Both the position numbers and the translations under genes were made by a program. Shown piece by piece: positions 23,963-24,103 of a DNA stretch of 24,103 bases (position 1 is the first letter of the stretch; the number at the start of each line of letters is the position of its first letter). The stretch comes from UBA9647 sp049522195 (lineage in GTDB: Bacteria; Bacteroidota; Ignavibacteria; UBA10030), in assembly GCA_049522195.1 (NCBI GenBank), contig JBEKOB010000066.1:1-24103 (forward strand). Reading direction: 5' to 3'. A model generated the notes under the pieces. The model saw nothing but the letters and a program-made list of their open reading frames with translations, had not been told where the DNA came from and ran no database searches.

Positions 23963-24075
23963 AGGAGTCAGAATATAGGAGTCAGAATGTAGGAGTCAGA
24001 ATCCAGAAGTCAGGAGACAGAAGATTGATGAGTGAATCAAGATTCTGGATTCTGCATTCTGACTTCTGGATTCTC
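23963..24075. repeat. 14-bp tandem repeat with an inverted complementary arm
   Basis: Four 14-base units follow each other: AGGAGTCAGAATAT (23963), AGGAGTCAGAATGT (23977), AGGAGTCAGAATCC (23991) and the divergent AGAAGTCAGGAGAC (24005). After a small hairpin, TTGAT-GAGTGA-ATCAA (24025-24040), the complementary sequence returns as GATTCTGGATTCTGCATTCT, then GACTTCTGGATTCTC (to 24075). The whole can fold into one long imperfect hairpin. It lies upstream of the MttB-like gene and may influence its transcript or be a dispersed repeat. Confidence 0.75.
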
Positions 24076-24103
24076 TCTTTTCCTCCAATAAAAATAGAAC
24101 GGC

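Noticed and set aside
23963..24018. CRISPR-like array
   Set aside because: The 14-base units are contiguous, with no spacers between them, and no cas genes are present.

Overview
The window is about 24 kb of a bacterial chromosome with moderate G+C. I recognise seventeen protein-coding genes. All but one lie on the minus strand. I see no rRNA, tRNA, CRISPR array, transposase or phage gene. The mix points to an anaerobic or facultative member of the Bacteroidota/Ignavibacteriota/Chlorobi (FCB) group: DUF1080 and GHL10-type secreted carbohydrate proteins, a Tat-exported sugar isomerase, a large secreted M14 peptidase, an AOR-family tungsten/molybdenum enzyme, and short-period intergenic repeats. 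This placement is an inference from gene content and needs a phylogeny. Shine-Dalgarno sequences are visible at most starts.

Layout from left to right. (1) 285-3390, minus: an NtrC-like response regulator, a DUF1080 protein four bases behind it, and a Tat-signal TIM-barrel isomerase/epimerase. Together they look like a regulated sugar-degradation unit. (2) 3756-4571, plus: a DUF169 protein, the only plus-strand gene. It converges on the next operon across a strong inverted repeat. (3) 4684-10238, minus, in transcription order: a 59-residue HTH-like protein, a THEP1-like NTPase fused to a multi-spanning membrane domain, an aldolase paralogue that has lost its Schiff-base lysine, a class I aldolase fused to a ferredoxin with four [4Fe-4S] motifs, and an aldehyde:ferredoxin oxidoreductase. 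The last three genes are tightly packed, with 10-base and -4-base junctions. (4) 10377-16535, minus: a Tat-exported CrtI-like flavoprotein, a secreted M14 carboxypeptidase-like protein and a GHL10 lipoprotein. (5) 16885-22216, minus: type II NADH dehydrogenase, a secreted alpha/beta hydrolase, a secreted glycosidase-like TIM-barrel protein, and a free-standing AlaX-type tRNA-editing protein. (6) 22474-23940, minus: a methyltransferase of the MttB superfamily without pyrrolysine.

The most interesting unit is region 3. The gene pairing suggests a module in which an aldolase releases an aldehyde that AOR oxidises, with the electrons entering the ferredoxin domain carried by the aldolase polypeptide itself. 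The catalytically dead aldolase paralogue and the NTPase-membrane fusion are unexplained partners. Second in interest is the response regulator, whose AAA+ domain keeps Walker A and B but has lost both the GAFTGA loop and the arginine-finger positions. Third, the intergenic spaces hold several unrelated families of short tandem or inverted repeats.
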